DNA of 64,000 nt from Hsuehochloa calcarea (lineage: Eukaryota; Streptophyta; Magnoliopsida; Poales; Poaceae), in NCBI GenBank assembly GCA_036346395.1, contig JAYEVG010000036.1:1-64000 (forward strand), in the 5' to 3' direction. Below, one piece after another: positions 46,181-56,913 of the stretch (within the stretch, counting starts at the first letter, position 1; the number at the start of each line of letters is the position of its first letter). Below the pieces are notes generated by a model. That model saw only the letters and a list, made by a program, of their open reading frames with translations, did no database searches and was not told the origin of the DNA. Both the position numbers and the translations under genes were made by a program.

Positions 46181-46953
46181 CAAGTTTCACGAAGTTTCCA
46201 AAACTAAAACCTCGAGTTTCCACATGAGTTTTAGGTTTCAAAAACTAAAACCTCGATTTTCAAACATGAGATTGAAGCATGTTTCAAAACTGAAACTTTG
46301 TTCCACCGAGTTTCATATGAAACTTCATTTTTTCCCCAAATATGAGTTCCAAACAGTTTCAAAACAAATTTCAAAAACTTTACATAGGAGTTTCAAAATT
46401 CAAACGAGTTTTTGCCAAGATTCATACCACGTTTGGCAAGTGTCGAAGAAGTTTTAAAAAATTGACGAAGTTCTTTAAAAATGATTTACTCGACAACCTC
46501 ACCGACCACGCCCAATCGTTTTCCTGCTCGCCGTCTACGGCCACGCAGCCCATGGCCATCGGTCGCCGTGCCTACCCCTGTTGCATCAGTTGATCGGCTA
46601 CCATCTGCTACCTTGCCCACCCATGAACTACCCACTCGGCGCTCGCCCACGGTCGTTGCAGCCTCTGAGCTCTCTAGCTTGGTACACAAGCCCTACTCCG
46701 TGTGCCTCTATGACGCCATCTATCAAATCCACCTATGATGACGATGAATTGGCCAATGGTAGAGGTGAATCTGATGGATGGAGGGAGAGAGCTAGTGAAC
46801 GCTCGCCGCACCTGCTCTCTACCGCCATGCCCCCTGCTCATCCATGGCAAGTGGGCTCGACGATCAGATCTGACACCGATGGTGGCGTGCCGATGGAGAA
46901 TATCATGGTAGAGAGAGAGGGAGAGCAGGGGGAGAACGTGTGAGCGAGAGTGA
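46181..46953. other. TTTCA-rich flank and low-complexity DNA
   Basis: 46176-46460 continues the GTTTCAAA-rich pattern seen left of the solo LTR. 46490-46930 is mixed sequence with open frames on both strands but no recognisable protein. Confidence 0.45.
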
Positions 46954-49900
46954 TGTAACAACCCAATTTTGAACCCATTTAAAATTTGCATGAATTTCAA
47001 AAACTTTTGTTGTATTTAAAAATTTCCAAAAGCCTTGCCTTGCAATTTAGATATTTAAAACAATTTCCTTATATAAAAGTTTTGGATTTGCAAAAATCTA
47101 AAAGTTTAATTGTGTGCAAAACCACCTCAACATTTGAATTCAAATTCAAATCAAATCCCAAAATTGCAAATTACAAAATTCAAAACGATTTCTTTCCCTC
47201 GGGATGTATTCCAGCCGTCGACCCAGCCCCTTCCTTCTTTCCCTCATCCCCGCGGCCCAGTCCACGTCGTCGCCTCTCCCTCTCTCCTTTCTCCCCCTGG
47301 CCCAGCCGAGTCGACCAAATCGTATTGTCGCCCTTCCCCTCTCTTCCCTTCCCTCATGGCCCGTGCGAGCCGAGGCCCAGCCGCATAAGTGGCAACCCAG
47401 TTCTCCCTCCCCTCTCTGCTTTCACTGTCAAGTGGGCCCGACCCCACCTGCATACCCTCGCCCCTGCACATCTTCCCTGCATCTCCTCTCTCTCTCCCAT
47501 GCAATCTCTCTCGTGCTCTCTCTCTCTCTCTTTGCATCACCGAGCACCCATGTGGTGAAGAGGCACTTGAGTTCCTATAGCTTCCGTCCTCAAGCCTTGT
47601 GTTGTCGCGAGGTCGTCCCACCCGTGCTTGATGCCTATTGCCTTGCGCTTCGCTTTCGGTTGTCCACGCTGTGCCCACAACATGTCAACCGCCTCCTCCT
47701 CTTTCTTCCTTTCCTTCGATTTAAGGCCAAGCCGAGCACGCCACGTGAATCGGCCCCTTCTTATCATTCCCCACCCCAATGTTTTCCCCTCTTCACCGCC
47801 GGGTGGAGAGGAAGTTAATCATCGGGTCGCCTTCTCCAACTCCTACCACTAGTGCTCGCCCATCGATTTTGGGCGTTGGGGTGAGTCTTCATCTTCATTT
47901 TCTTGCATGCTAGAAGCGCCTTGATCGCCTCTGTTGTGCTTGTTTCCCCACGGGAGGACGAAACATCGTCGCTGTTCACAAAGCAAGTCGGGCGTGTTGA
48001 GCCATCGTCACCATGTTCCTTCATTCTAGTAAGTTTTGACCTCGAGCCGATGTCCATGGTGTTTGCCTCGGTTCCACGCTTCTAATTCCCATCTTCTTCT
48101 TGGCGCCGTGGACCAAAGACGCTAGAACACGCCCTTCTTCCCCGTTGCCAACCCGGAGCACGCACCGACCATGCCGCCGCACTTGATCTCCTTCCTCACA
48201 TGGATTCTGGGTGAGCCACTCCGTTCCAGTATGCTCCAACTAGTCGCAAACATGGTAGGTTTGTAAGTGAATCACCTAGACGAAGGTAGCATTGCCATCC
48301 TGTAGTACCGAGTTGCGCCACTGTAGGCCACTTTGGAGAGAATGGCACACAACCCCGTCTTGAGTATCATGGGCACCGTTAGCTTCGTTTTAGCATGTAG
48401 ATGGTAGTTTAAGCTTCAATTTCCATGTTTAAACCGTGATGGGTAGTTGCCTCCGCCTACAGTGTTGTCGCCACCGTCCTTGCCGGAAAGCCGCCACCTC
48501 ATTCCATCTCCCGTTGTGCCGTCACAGCCATTAGGGTCGCCTTGGACCCTGCAACCCATTTTGGAGACCGTGGGTGGTCACCGAAGCCTTCTCCTCTAAC
48601 GCTGAGCTCGGCCCGAGCCATCCATGGCTGCTCTACCCGCTCCCCTGTTCCAGGAGGAAGACGGCAACTGTTAGACGCTGACGTGTGGGCCCAGGGTGAT
48701 CAAGTTAATCGTAATTAGTTAAGGGTTAGTTAGTAGTTAATGTCTATATGACATGTGGGCCCTGAGTAATTAGAAAATCTAATTTATTTATAGTTTAGGG
48801 TATGTGTGTATGATATGCGGCCCCACCCCTTAAAACTATGTGCGTAGACCTGGTCCGTAGACCAAAGTCGCTAACATGTGGGCCCCTTGGCTTTGTGAAC
48901 CGTCGGGTGCACAGTCCCACCCGTCGGTCTCTTAGGTTTTCTCGAATAAAAATATTTAGAAATATATTAAAAGGTGGTTGGACCCACTTGCCAGCCACAT
49001 ATGTTTTTTCTTAAGAAAATTAATTGAAAAAGAAAAAGAAAATCCGTAAGCCTACTGTGAGGTATTTCATATTTTTTGGGATTTCCTTTGAGGTTAAACT
49101 TTGGAGAGCCCATTCTCCCTTATTGTAAATCAAAATGAATTGATTTTTATTTATAAATTCATATAAATTCAAAACCTTTCCAACATTACCAAAATCATAA
49201 TTTTTGGAGTTCGTTTGATTTTTATTTGAGTTCTTTTGTATTTATTTGAAGTCGCTGCTTTACGCTTAAATAGATTCCAATGTCGTCGAAGACTTCACCA
49301 CTGCTTTTGGACAAGATCAAGACCAAGACCAAGTGATATCCACTATTGAGCAAGGAAAATCCTTACAATTGATCATTTTGAATCTACTTTTCAAATGCAA
49401 ATTACTTTGCTTTAAAGTATATTTGGGCATAGAGAACGACGTACCGACGGTGGCTAACTTATGTTTGACGTCTCTCTCATAGCATGTTTATGCTGTAAGA
49501 TAGGGATGACGGGTGTGATGATGTACCGTGTAGTTGGTTGCGACATCTGATCAAGGCGTGCATGGCGGCGAAGGGTACTACGGTCCGCGGTGAGAGATCT
49601 ATCGCGACTAGCGAATAATAGTATATAGATTAAATTAGCTTCGTTGTAGATGAACAACTGTCATGTGGTCCTAGGACATTTTGTTGGACCGAGAAGGCGA
49701 CTAGAGGGGGGTGAATAGGAGCACGCTCACTTTTTCACAAATAATTGATTCAATAAGATTTTACTCCAGTAGCTATGGAAGCTATGAAGATCAATATACC
49801 AGTACAGCGGAAGACTAGTATTGAATCCAATTTAACCCCCTAAGCAATACGACAAAAATCAACACAAGTTCAAGAACCTCAGTGCTGGCGGTTGGACCGC

Positions 49901-51780
49901 TGGGTCAATGGCGGTCTGACCGGTGGCCTTGGGCGGTCTGACCGCCGGCCTGAAGAACAGATCAAAACAATCCGATGACGAAGTTGCAAATAGATAAAAC
50001 TTTTGATCTACAACTCCAAACTTGATGAAACTTGGAACACACCTTCTCTATGATGTCAGGAACCTATTCCAATCGAAGATTATGATAATTCTTGAAAGAA
50101 TTATGATCCTTTTCTGTTTGGCAAGAGAAGGGTTCAAAACCGAGTCAAAACGAAAACTAGATTCAAAATCTTGCTCGTGGGTAATTGATGATCAAGATGA
50201 TCCTAGATATGTTCCCACATGTCACAGCAAGCTAGATCACCTGGAGAATTCAAGCAAAAACTCACGGATCAAAGAAAGACCCAAAATCATCAAATATAGA
50301 GAAAGAACGCAAAGAGACAAGATATGATTTGAGATTACAGCCTCTCCATCAATGGAGGACAACGATCAATCTATGAGCACGCAATCACATCAAACTCTCT
50401 AGAACCCTAGCCTCTATAAAAACTCTCCCTAAGCAAATTAGGGTTTCAAATAGCAAAAGAGACGAAGAGGAGGTGCAGCCACCCCCCTCTCCTATTTATA
50501 GTGGAGGCTTAGACCTTCTAGAAGTTTGACTCAATTGGGCTCCCGTTAAGGCCCAAAACAAACGGGACGCATACGCACGTATTTTACTGCGTCGTCTTTA
50601 TCTCCTCTTGACCTAATTAGCTGCACCTTGCGCCATCTTGCGCCGCGGATTAACCAATAGGTCACCCTTGTCCATCTTGCACCACGCTTGAGTTCATTGA
50701 CTCACTGATATAAATCGATCGTTCTGGACCTCAGCTCTCCAAGCCTAGTCCCGATCATCCTCGCCGTTGACCGTCGTTGACCACCAAGCAACCTGCACAA
50801 TAATAGACAAGTAAACCGAATCCAGGAATAAGTTCTTCACAACTTGACCCATGTTAGTCAAAACATGCATCATACAACACATATGCACTGAAACTCATGA
50901 CTTTGACCTAACAACCGAACATCGCCACCACGAAGGCCGACGATCCAAGTGAAAACTGCCCACCCTGGCCGGTCTGACCGCCACCTATTGGCCGGTCAGA
51001 CCGCCATTTGGGACTTAGCCGATTTCAACCTTTGAAATTTCGAAACCTACTTGAATTTTTAAACCAATAGAACTTTTGACTGAAACTCCAAAAATTATGG
51101 GAGCAAGTGCAATAGAATCCCCTCTCTTGCCTACACCCTCTATTTTTGGCCCAGCTCAAAACCTCACTTCTGAAGTTGGCCGGTCAGACCGCCTGAGGCC
51201 TGACAGCCCTGCAACTTTACCGAAAACAAGTGAAACGACAAACCATTAACGTCATTGCCAATTATCACATCATCCTAAGATCAGGAGCATATCCCCATGA
51301 TATCCACACATTTATCATCAATATTTTGCCTAAGGGTTTAGGAAAGAATCAACGTTTTATGTTGTGATTTCATGAAGGATTAGTTGTTTAATTATAAAAT
51401 TGGATTCTAGAATGTGTCCAGCTTGAACTCTTGATTGGTGTGCAGAGTAGCGGTCGTATCCAGAGCGTTGATGTCCTCATCAACACCCATCGATGGTTAT
51501 GGTGATACTATGTCGGGATACGTCTACTCTCACAACGGTGGCATTCCACGGAGTTAATGTGTTCAAACATTCGAGGATCAAACCTATTGGATGGTGTAGT
51601 ATCATGGTATGTTATTGTAAAGACCTTGTTATGATATTTTTAGTCTCACATCTACGGAAGTGTGTTGTCCAGATATCAAAAGTTGATCGTATTTTGTGGG
51701 TAAAGTTATACAACCTCTGCATATATAATCTATTCGAATAGCTGTGCGCCCGGTCATGGGCGTGGTCCAGAAGGCCACAC
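46954..51780 (+). mobile_element. Older gypsy-type LTR-like sequence, interrupted by a solo LTR
   Basis: Starts TGTAACAACCCAATTTTG, a start typical of grass gypsy-type LTRs. The body has C-rich stretches (47200-47800), a GACAAGATCAAGACCAAGAC tract near 49310, and after the inserted solo LTR a tail with GTGCGCCCGGTCATGGGCGT (about 51745). I do not see a polyprotein or a second copy, and the right end is uncertain. The family call rests on remembered sequence style, not on alignment. Confidence 0.4.
49682..51308 (-). mobile_element. Solo LTR, family A (minus), inserted in the older LTR-like sequence
   Basis: 1,627 bases, TGTTGGACCGAGAAGGCGAC to GATATCCACA, flanked by the perfect duplication CATTT (49677-49681, 51309-51313). 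Its reverse complement matches 44327-46175 (TGTGGATATC(A/G)TG, GATCTTAGGATGATG, TAGTCGCC and related words) and carries the same CGGTCNGACCG motifs (49912, 49934, 50970, 50993, 51181) and a TATAAATAG-type box (near 50495, complement strand). Confidence 0.88.
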
Positions 51781-52733
51781 TGATTAGTTTTGATAAAATT
51801 GAGATGGAATATGTTAACTTAAAAATGATTGTAGCAACGAGATAATTGTAGGTGGATGGAACCTTGATGTCTAGAGTCAGGTTGATGGAACCTAATGTCT
51901 AGAGTCAGGTGGGTGGAACCTGATATCTGGAGATAGGTGGATAAAACCTCATGAGTAGTAATAGGTGGATGGAACCTTATTGCAGGATAAAACTTGCTTA
52001 TACAAGTGACACTTTGGTTTTAAGTTAAAAGGTCAGGTCATAAGCTTGGAAAATATTATAGTATTTGAGCAAAACTTGCTTTGTGCTAAATAGCTATAAA
52101 ACCCCTCCTTTGGCAAGCCAAACATGCATATATATTTGCATTTGGTGTGAGGGTTTGTTGAGTATTTTTGTAGTAATTTTTGCTTAAATATGTGGATTTA
52201 GACTGCAAAACTGAAGACCTAATGTATAGATACTTCTATGCAACTGGTTTAGAAATGAAAATGACTACGATAACTAGGTCATAGACACAGTCGATTGCCT
52301 GTGGCAAACCATGAAGGTCCTTTTAGTTTATTTAGCTTCCACTATTATTTACTCTTTGAACTCGATGTCCTATCAGCTCGTTACGTAAGAACTTGGCCTT
52401 AAGACTTATTTGTGACTGTTTATATAATATCAAATATATTTTTAATTTAAGCGTATGCATATATGTAATATCCATCGATATTGTGCTTTGTGAGATAGCT
52501 ATTGATCATTAGACTAGTTCGGTATAAACAAAGAGTGTGAATACAAATCTGGGTCCGACAAGAGAGATCAGGGATCGTTTTGGTTTGAGTGGCTCGTATG
52601 ACCTCTACTTTGGATAAAGACACAGGCGTACCAAAATGCTACCAGGGGGCCAATCCAACGACGACCAGTTGTTCCGTTGGAAAGACACCGAACGATATAT
52701 TTTTCTTTATTTTTATTTGTATTCTTAGTTAGG
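51781..52733. other. Non-coding repeat-derived DNA
   Basis: Contains the 28-base tandem array (listed separately) and AT-rich sequence. It may be the continuation of the LTR-like element or of its internal region, but no coding motif is recognised. Confidence 0.4.
51851..51987. repeat. 28-bp minisatellite, about 4.7 units
   Basis: GGTGGATGGAACCTTGATGT CTAGAGTCA-type units start at 51851, 51880, 51908, 51936 and 51964, with divergence increasing to the right. Confidence 0.92.
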
Positions 52734-52741
52734 TTTGTTAG

Positions 52742-53799
52742 CAGTGGCGGACCCAGGATTAATATTTAGGTATGGTGACGTCGCAAGCGCGAACCAAAGC
52801 GTATTACCTAAAAGCAAAATAACCCATATGCAAATTCTATTGCAATCGCACCAATACGAACATATGACACTAAATGGTATCAACAAGTGAGTGCTACTGG
52901 TGATTATTTTAGTTACATACGGTCTAAGGTTAATATTGCATTATTTTTCGATTCTATTTTGCTCTTGGTCCACATCGTTATTTACATGCATGAGGGTTTA
53001 AAATTCTATTTTTTCGCGATTAATTTGAAAACTCATGTAACGTATCAAATTATTTATCTAACATAGTGGCAATTTTATTAGATTTATTTTACCTCACTTT
53101 CTATGCTTTTATCTTCTTCTTTTTTTGCTATCGGTCGGTCTAATAAAAATTATTAAACGCTGCTCATACAAAACTATTTGGTCCGATAACGCCACACGAT
53201 TTAATACTAGTGTTCAAATCTCTTGTAAATTACTACCACTAATCCTCACCGAATTTATTTATCAACTTTCTTCCAAATTACTAATTCCTATTTTTATTTC
53301 CCTAATCCCTTCTACCTAACCCCTCTCACTAAATCCTTTCCTCCCCGACTACTCTCTCACCTAATCTAATTTATTTGGCCGAGGGCAACCTCGTGCCATA
53401 CAAATCTTGCCTTGCCTTCCTTTCCCTTCCCCTTATCTCTTCTCTCTCCTCCCTACTTTCTCTTTCTTAGCTAACACTCACGTGCACCTTCCCGCTTGCC
53501 TTCCTCTCCAAACAACTCCTTCCTCTCTCTAATTTTTTTTGCTCACGAGCTTTCCTCTCTTGCCGAACGGGACTCCATGGTTGAGCTCCTCCTGGCGCCC
53601 CTTCTCCCTCCAGAGCCGCGCTTGTTCGGCTGCGCGCCCCGAACCCTCCGTCGCCGTCAACAGACGACGACGCCTCCGGCCTCGCCTGCGCCGCAGCCCT
53701 CGTCAAGGAGGGAGGAAAGACATGGGGATAGTGAGGACTCCAGACCAGACTAAGGTCTGGCGGACGCCAGACCTTGCCAGAATGCTGGGTCCGCCCCTG
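52742..53799. mobile_element. hAT-like non-autonomous element (about 1.06 kb)
   Basis: The ends are inverted: CAGTGGCGGACCCAG at left and CTGGGTCCGCCCCTG at right. The 8-base flanks TTTGTTAG (52734-52741) and GTTATTAG (53800-53807) match at 6 of 8 positions, as expected for an old hAT target duplication. The right interior is GC-rich with a nested palindrome (CAGACC...GGTCTGGCGG, 53742-53780). No transposase. Confidence 0.65.
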
Positions 53800-53807
53800 G
53801 TTATTAG

Positions 53808-54214
53808 TGTATAAGTACCAAGCAACATACATGGAAAGAGATTTAAACATGTACAATATGAAGCTATCATTTATGCGTTTTGAGCTCATTGTCATAGAAA
53901 TAGAAATATAAGAGAATTGCTGAAAGTGGGGTTACCTTTTTTGTTTTTGTGGGGAGGGTGGTGATAAAAAACAATAAGAGGCAACATGCAATCACCTTAT
54001 GGACTAGCCTATCTTCGCGAGCTTAGAAATAGAACGATAGGATTTCAAAATAGTAAGTGGTGAGGAGATACATTAGTGGTTATGCATAGTGGGTGGTGGC
54101 CGCCAGCGAGGGAAGTTAAGAAGAAAAGGAGGATATTGATGGTGAATAGAGTCACTAGCATCGGCGATGACGATGCGAGCAACCAGGTCGGTGACTACGA
54201 TGGTTGTCATTGGC
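53808..54214. other. Intergenic spacer
   Basis: Mixed sequence with no recognised feature. Confidence 0.35.
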
Positions 54215-54657
54215 ATGTATAATAGTGTGATGTTAGCTGTCTGTAAATCTTGATACGTAGGACACAAAATGATGTGGAGAGGAGAAGAGAGCATAAAGAA
54301 TTGGGTCATCTCTCGTGTAGTAATCTACTCTACACGAGAAATAAGACACATTGTACATAGAGTAACTATCTATAGAGACATGTAAGGGCATATACAATGG
54401 TATAGACAACTGTTGTCTACAGTACATCTACATGTCATCTATAGACAGCACTAAAGACAGCTCCTACAATGAGTTATCTTTTCACATATCTCTATAGACA
54501 ACTCCTTCTTGTATAATGTGTCTTGTTTCTCGTGTTACAGTCGACTACTGCATGAGATATGACCCAATTCTCTATGCTCCCTCTCTCTCATCCACACCAT
54601 CTAATGTCCTACATAGCAAGTCTTACAGACAGCTGACGTCACACTATTGTACATACT
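54215..54657. mobile_element. Foldback MITE with long arms
   Basis: Left arm about 54215-54392 and right arm about 54486-54657 are imperfect reverse complements. Paired words include TATAATAGTGTGATGT / ACGTCACACTATTGTA, AGCTGTCTGTAA / TTACAGACAGCT, GTAGGACA / TGTCCTAC, AATTGGGTCAT / ATGACCCAATT (one mismatch), and CACGAGAAA(T/C)AAGACACATT with its complement. The loop is under 100 bases, so the RNA could fold into one long hairpin. Confidence 0.75.
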
Positions 54658-54684
54658 CTAAAAATAATAATCCACTGTATAAAC

Positions 54685-55552
54685 TGTCTTTTGTGTTGTC
54701 TATACACACACACACCACACCACACCCCCCTGACCATTGTAGGCCTAAGCTCACCCTTGGTCCAGCGCAACCAACAAGGCCTACACCCTTCTACACTGCT
54801 TTCTTATTTTTTTAATAGTTTTTTACACTAATTGTCACAAAATTATAATCCAAAACTTTGAGTCAACGGATGTTTGGTTGATGACCAAAAGGTGCAAAGC
54901 CAAAATTTTGGCGTAGCCAAAACCTAACAAAATATTGCCAGAAAGAACGTTGTTTCGATTGTGGTCAAGCAAAATTTTGGCGTTATCATTATTTTGGGGA
55001 GCGATTTCTTTGCCCTCGGATTGTCCGCGTATAACATTTGATTTCATTGGAGTTACCAAATTTTCGTATACGTTACCAAATTTTGGTAGCAAACCAAACA
55101 ACAATGTGAAAAGATAACTCATTGTAGGAGCTGTCTTTAGTGTTGTCTATACACACACACACCACACCACACCCCCCTGACCATTGTAGGCCTAAGCTCA
55201 CCCTTGGTCCAGCGCAACCAACAAGGCCTACACCCTTCTACACTGCTTTCTTATTTTTTTTAATAGTTTTTTACACTAATTGTCACAAAATTATAATCCA
55301 AAACTTTGAGTCAACGGATGTTTGGTTGATGACCAAAAGGTGCAAAGCCAAAATTTTGGCGTAGCCAAAACCTGACAAAATATTGCCAGAAAGAACGTTG
55401 TTTCGATTGTGGTCAAGCAAAATTTTGGCGTTATCATTATTTTGGGGAGCGATTTCTTTGCCCTCGGATTGTCCGCGTATAACATTTGATTTCATTGGAG
55501 TTACCAAATTTTCGTATACGTTACCAAATTTTGGTAGCAAACCAAACAACAA
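54685..55552. repeat. Nearly identical 420-bp direct duplication
   Basis: 54685-55104 and 55132-55552 are the same sequence with about three differences (one T-run length, one A/G in CCT(A/G)ACAAAA, one base at the left edge). Both contain CACACACACACCACACC, GTCCAGCGCAACCAACAAG and CAAAATTTTGGCGTTATC. The spacer 55105-55140 is the exact reverse complement of 54451-54486 (36 bases). Confidence 0.95.
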
Positions 55553-55787
55553 CCAATTTTCGTTGGTGTTACCGATATTTGGCTTGGTTTGCAATGGTAC
55601 CAAACCAAACAGCCCATAATTTTGGTTCCACAGTTGCAACCTGCAAGCTACTATCAATGGTGGAGTGGATTGACTACAAAGGAGACATATAGGTGTTGTC
55701 CACCCCTAACTGAGTCAAAGCCTCGAAAGTTTGGTAAAAGTAGTGATTGGAGGATAACTACTTTATTAGGTTGATCAAACGAAACAA
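55553..55787. other. Tail of a small DNA element and spacer
   Basis: GGTACCAAACCAAACAGCCC near 55600 is the kind of end seen in small grass DNA elements whose other strand starts GGGCTGTTTGG. Its left end probably lies in the 420-base repeat. No gene. Confidence 0.4.
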
Positions 55788-56560
55788 TTGAAGGATCTAG
55801 ACCCGCCATTATGAGTTAGTGGAGTGTTTTGGTGATTAATAATAAATCTATTTGTGAGACTAATATTTCTATTATTATATCTAGTGTGTAGTCTCATTTG
55901 GATATAAAGGTGAAATTCAACGAGGTATACATTCAACATCATATTTCTAACGGTCAAATCCGATGTGAGTGACATCGCTACAAATGTAATGATGGAATCT
56001 CGTGATCTGATGTTCTTTGAACATGTGTTCCCTATGAGACCAAATGAAGTCATTAACTCGAATGGTTCAGATGACCACTTTATTCTTCCTAGTGTGGATA
56101 ACATCGCTCCAAAATTGGAGTTGAGGAGGAATCAGCGGTAGAGGACTGAAAAGTCTCTTGGTGATGACTATATCACCTATGTCGTGGATGATGAACCACG
56201 AACACTTTTAGAGGCATACGCATCCCCGGATGTGGATTACTGGAAGGAAGCAGTCCATAGCGAGATAGATTTCATCATAGCTAACGAAACATGGGAGGTT
56301 ACGGACCTCCCATCTGGATACAAGCGAGTGGGCTGCAAATGAATTTTTAAAAGAAAGCGTAGACCTGATGGTACTATAGAAAAGTACAAGGCTAAAGGAT
56401 CTAGACCCGTCATTGTGAGTTAATGGAGTGTTTTGATGATTAATGACAAATCTATTTGTGATGTTAACATTTTATTATTATATCTAGTATGTAGTCTCAT
56501 TTGGATATAAAGGTGGAATTCAACGAGGTATGCATTCGACTTTATACTCTTATATATTGT
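55788..56560 (+). mobile_element. Chimeric copia fragment: RT piece between two LTR-start copies
   Basis: Two related LTR starts (GGATCTAGACCCG(C/T)CATT ... TTCAACGAGGTAT) lie at about 55793-55950 and 56397-56555. Between them is a copia pol piece with MESRDLMFFEHVFPM, YASPDVDYWKEAVHSEI and RPDGTIEKYKAK. It is similar to, but distinct from, the pol of the element at 31.4-37.7 kb, and carries in-frame stops. Confidence 0.75.
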
Positions 56561-56913
56561 TGCATTCCTCGGATCCAAAATATAGGTTGAACTCCACCAT
56601 TAGTATAACTTGGATATGTGCATATGTTTCTATTTACATATTTATGTATGCACACATTTAGGGGGAGTTCACTCTATATTTTGTGGTTTCATTAGCATTG
56701 ATCCATATTCCATTTTCCACACATATTTGGGATCTTTACTTTGAAACATATCCTTTTAAGTATACAAAATTTATGTAGTTCTTGTATACTCATGTTTTGA
56801 GTATACAAAACTTGTGTAGTTCTTGTATACTCATGTTGTGTTACATTAAATTATCTACATTCAATTTATGTACAATTGAAGTGGTTATCATCAATTACCA
56901 AATAGGGAAAGAT
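56561..56913. other. AT-rich repeat-derived spacer
   Basis: Contains the 41-base tandem pair (listed separately) and TTTAGGGGGAGTTCAC (about 56660), a phrase typical of the downstream part of SIRE-type internal regions. No coding sequence. Confidence 0.4.
56759..56840. repeat. 41-bp tandem duplication
   Basis: AGTATACAAAA(T/C)TT(A/G)TGTAG followed by TTCTTGTATACTCATGTT occurs at 56759-56799 and 56800-56840 with three differences. Confidence 0.92.

Noticed and set aside
47204..47818. A 204-codon frame with many Ser/Pro/Leu
   Set aside because: Pyrimidine-rich LTR-like DNA; several frames are open and no motif is recognised.
49682..51308. Interpretation as an intact DNA transposon with TIRs
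   Set aside because: TG...CA ends, 5-base target duplication, and TATA-box plus leader structure fit a solo LTR better.
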